64,000 nt of DNA from Candidatus Pseudobacter hemicellulosilyticus (GTDB lineage Bacteria; Bacteroidota; Bacteroidia; Chitinophagales; Chitinophagaceae): the NCBI GenBank assembly GCA_029202545.1, contig CP119311.1, forward strand, positions 4,340,001-4,404,000, written 5' to 3'. Both the position numbers and the translations under genes were made by a program. Positions 62,872-64,000 of this stretch are shown in pieces. Numbering within the stretch: the first letter of the stretch is position 1; the number at the start of each line of letters is the position of its first letter. Below the pieces are notes generated by a model, which saw only the letters and a list, made by a program, of their open reading frames with translations, was not told where the DNA came from and searched no databases.

Positions 62872-64000
62872 ATGAAGTACATCAACGAAATTCACAAACG
62901 AAGGACCTTTGCGATCATCTCGCACCCGGATGCCGGTAAAACCACACTGACCGAGAAATTCCTACTGTTCGGTGGCGCCATCCAGACAGCCGGCGCCGTT
63001 AAAAGCAATAAGATCAAGAAACATGCTACCAGCGATTTCATGGAAATTGAAAGGCAGCGGGGTATCTCCGTGGCCACTTCCGTGATGAGCTTTGAATACC
63101 AGGGCATTCTCATCAACCTGCTGGATACGCCCGGTCACAAGGACTTTGCCGAGGATACCTACCGCACCCTGACCGCTGTGGACAGTGTGATCCTGGTAGT
63201 GGACAGTGTGAATGGGGTAGAAGACCAGACCCGCCGCCTCATGGAGGTCTGCCGGATGCGGGATACACCCGTGATCGTGTTCATCAATAAAATGGACCGG
63301 GACGGTAAGAACCGCTTCGACCTGCTGGAAGAGATCGAAAAAGAACTGAATATCTACCTGCATCCCATGACCTGGCCCATCAACAGCGGCAAGGATTTTA
63401 AAGGGGTATACAACCTGCACGATAAGAACCTGCTCCTGTTCACTGCCAATACCAAGGCTACCGATGAGGATACCATCCGGGTTTCTGAACTCGCCAATCC
63501 CATTGTGGACAGCAAGCTGGGCGATAAGGATGCCTCCCTGCTCCGGGAAGATGTGGAACTGGTGGACGGCGTACATGGCGAGCTCAATGTGGAAGATTAT
63601 GTAGCCGGCCAGGTAGCGCCTGTGTTCTTTGGCAGCGCCATCAACAACTTTGGCGTGAAGGAAATGCTGGATACCTTTATCCGCATCGCTCCTGTTCCCC
63701 GCTGCCGGCCTACCACCGCCCGGGAGATCTGCCCCGATGAAGAAAAATTCTCCGGCTTTATCTTCAAGATACATGCTAACCTGGATCCCAAGCACCGCGA
63801 CCGGATCGCATTTCTCCGGGTCTGCTCCGGCAAATTTGAACGCAACAAGTATTTCCACCACGTAAGACTGGACAAGGACGTGCGCTTCAGCAATCCTTAC
63901 ACTTTTATGGCCCGGGATAAGGATGTCATTGAAGCCGCTTTCCCCGGTGATGTGGTGGGGCTTTTTGATACCGGTAATTTCAAGATCGGGGATACCCTGA
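62872..64000 (+). CDS. prfC: Peptide chain release factor 3, 5' part (runs off window)
   Basis: Translation GTPase that recycles RF1/RF2 from the ribosome. The first 376 codons are in the window: MKYINEIHKRRTFAIISHPDAGKTTLTEKFLL with the G1 loop, G2 region RQRGISVATSVM, G3 DTPGHKDFAEDTYRTL, G4 INKMDRDG, and GSAINNFGVKEMLDTF at the start of domain II. The AIISHPDAGKTTLTEK and FAEDTYRTL signatures separate RF3 from EF-G. The reading frame stays open to the last base of the window, so the gene continues beyond it. Confidence 0.97.
   Translation, partial: MKYINEIHKRRTFAIISHPDAGKTTLTEKFLLFGGAIQTAGAVKSNKIKKHATSDFMEIERQRGISVATSVMSFEYQGILINLLDTPGHKDFAEDTYRTLTAVDSVILVVDSVNGVEDQTRRLMEVCRMRDTPVIVFINKMDRDGKNRFDLLEEIEKELNIYLHPMTWPINSGKDFKGVYNLHDKNLLLFTANTKATDEDTIRVSELANPIVDSKLGDKDASLLREDVELVDGVHGELNVEDYVAGQVAPVFFGSAINNFGVKEMLDTFIRIAPVPRCRPTTAREICPDEEKFSGFIFKIHANLDPKHRDRIAFLRVCSGKFERNKYFHHVRLDKDVRFSNPYTFMARDKDVIEAAFPGDVVGLFDTGNFKIGDTL

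Noticed and set aside
1..64000. Mobile element, CRISPR, tRNA/rRNA or attachment sites
   Set aside because: Read on both strands; no transposase or integrase motifs, no regularly spaced repeats, and no cloverleaf or rRNA-like sequence recognised by eye.

Overview
The window looks like chromosomal DNA of a glycan-degrading Bacteroidota, most likely family Chitinophagaceae (inference). The basis is five SusC/SusD-type gene sets, a hybrid two-component regulator (HTCS), ECF sigma/FecR genes, LxxC-type lipoprotein signals, an RRM protein, and TAnnTTTG-type -7 promoter boxes. GC is moderately high. I see no tRNA, rRNA, CRISPR array, insertion sequence or phage gene.

Layout. (A) 1-8450, minus strand: a SusD-first unit (SusD, DUF5004-like and DUF4961-like lipoproteins, SusC, SusD, start of another SusC). 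(B) 8568-19728, minus: STN-containing SusC, SusD, FecR anti-sigma, GH92 alpha-mannosidase and a GH2 exo-enzyme carrying a CBM32-like insert, closed by a strong terminator. (C) 19912-23614, minus: a beta-propeller lipoprotein and a second GH92 whose catalytic-acid Glu is replaced by Gln. A and B, perhaps with C, suggest alpha-mannoside, N-glycan or phosphomannan use. (D) 23696-26205, minus: an unrecognised multi-pass membrane protein, a tiny ORF and a HAD phosphatase. (E) 26517-27704, plus: cold-shock-domain protein, small unknown protein and RRM protein. (F) 27743-43942: an HTCS regulator divergent from a galactan utilisation locus (SusC, SusD, SusE, GH53 endo-galactanase, GH2 beta-galactosidase, a large clan GH-A enzyme). 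(G) 44067-46740: a YceI / porin-like barrel / YceI trio. (H) 46964-54343: ECF sigma, FecR, SusC, SusD and an atypical metallophosphoesterase. (I) 54569-64000: mostly housekeeping genes (YhcH/NanQ-like, SF1 helicase, saccharopine/alanine dehydrogenase-like, TrmN6-like methyltransferase, TsaD, MacB-like permease, aldose epimerase and the 5' part of prfC).

How they work together. In F, GH53 would cut beta-1,4-galactan, SusCD would import oligosaccharides, the GH2 and GH-A enzymes would trim galactose, and the HTCS would sense a periplasmic oligosaccharide. In B/C the GH92 and GH2 enzymes are exo-acting and would strip a mannose-bearing glycan delivered by SusCD; control there seems to use an STN receptor plus FecR without a sigma gene nearby. 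In H the sigma/FecR pair is complete but its receptor lacks STN.

Most worth checking: the Gln-type GH92, the mismatched STN/FecR/sigma wiring, and two tandem perfect palindromes just upstream of the dehydrogenase gene at 57395.
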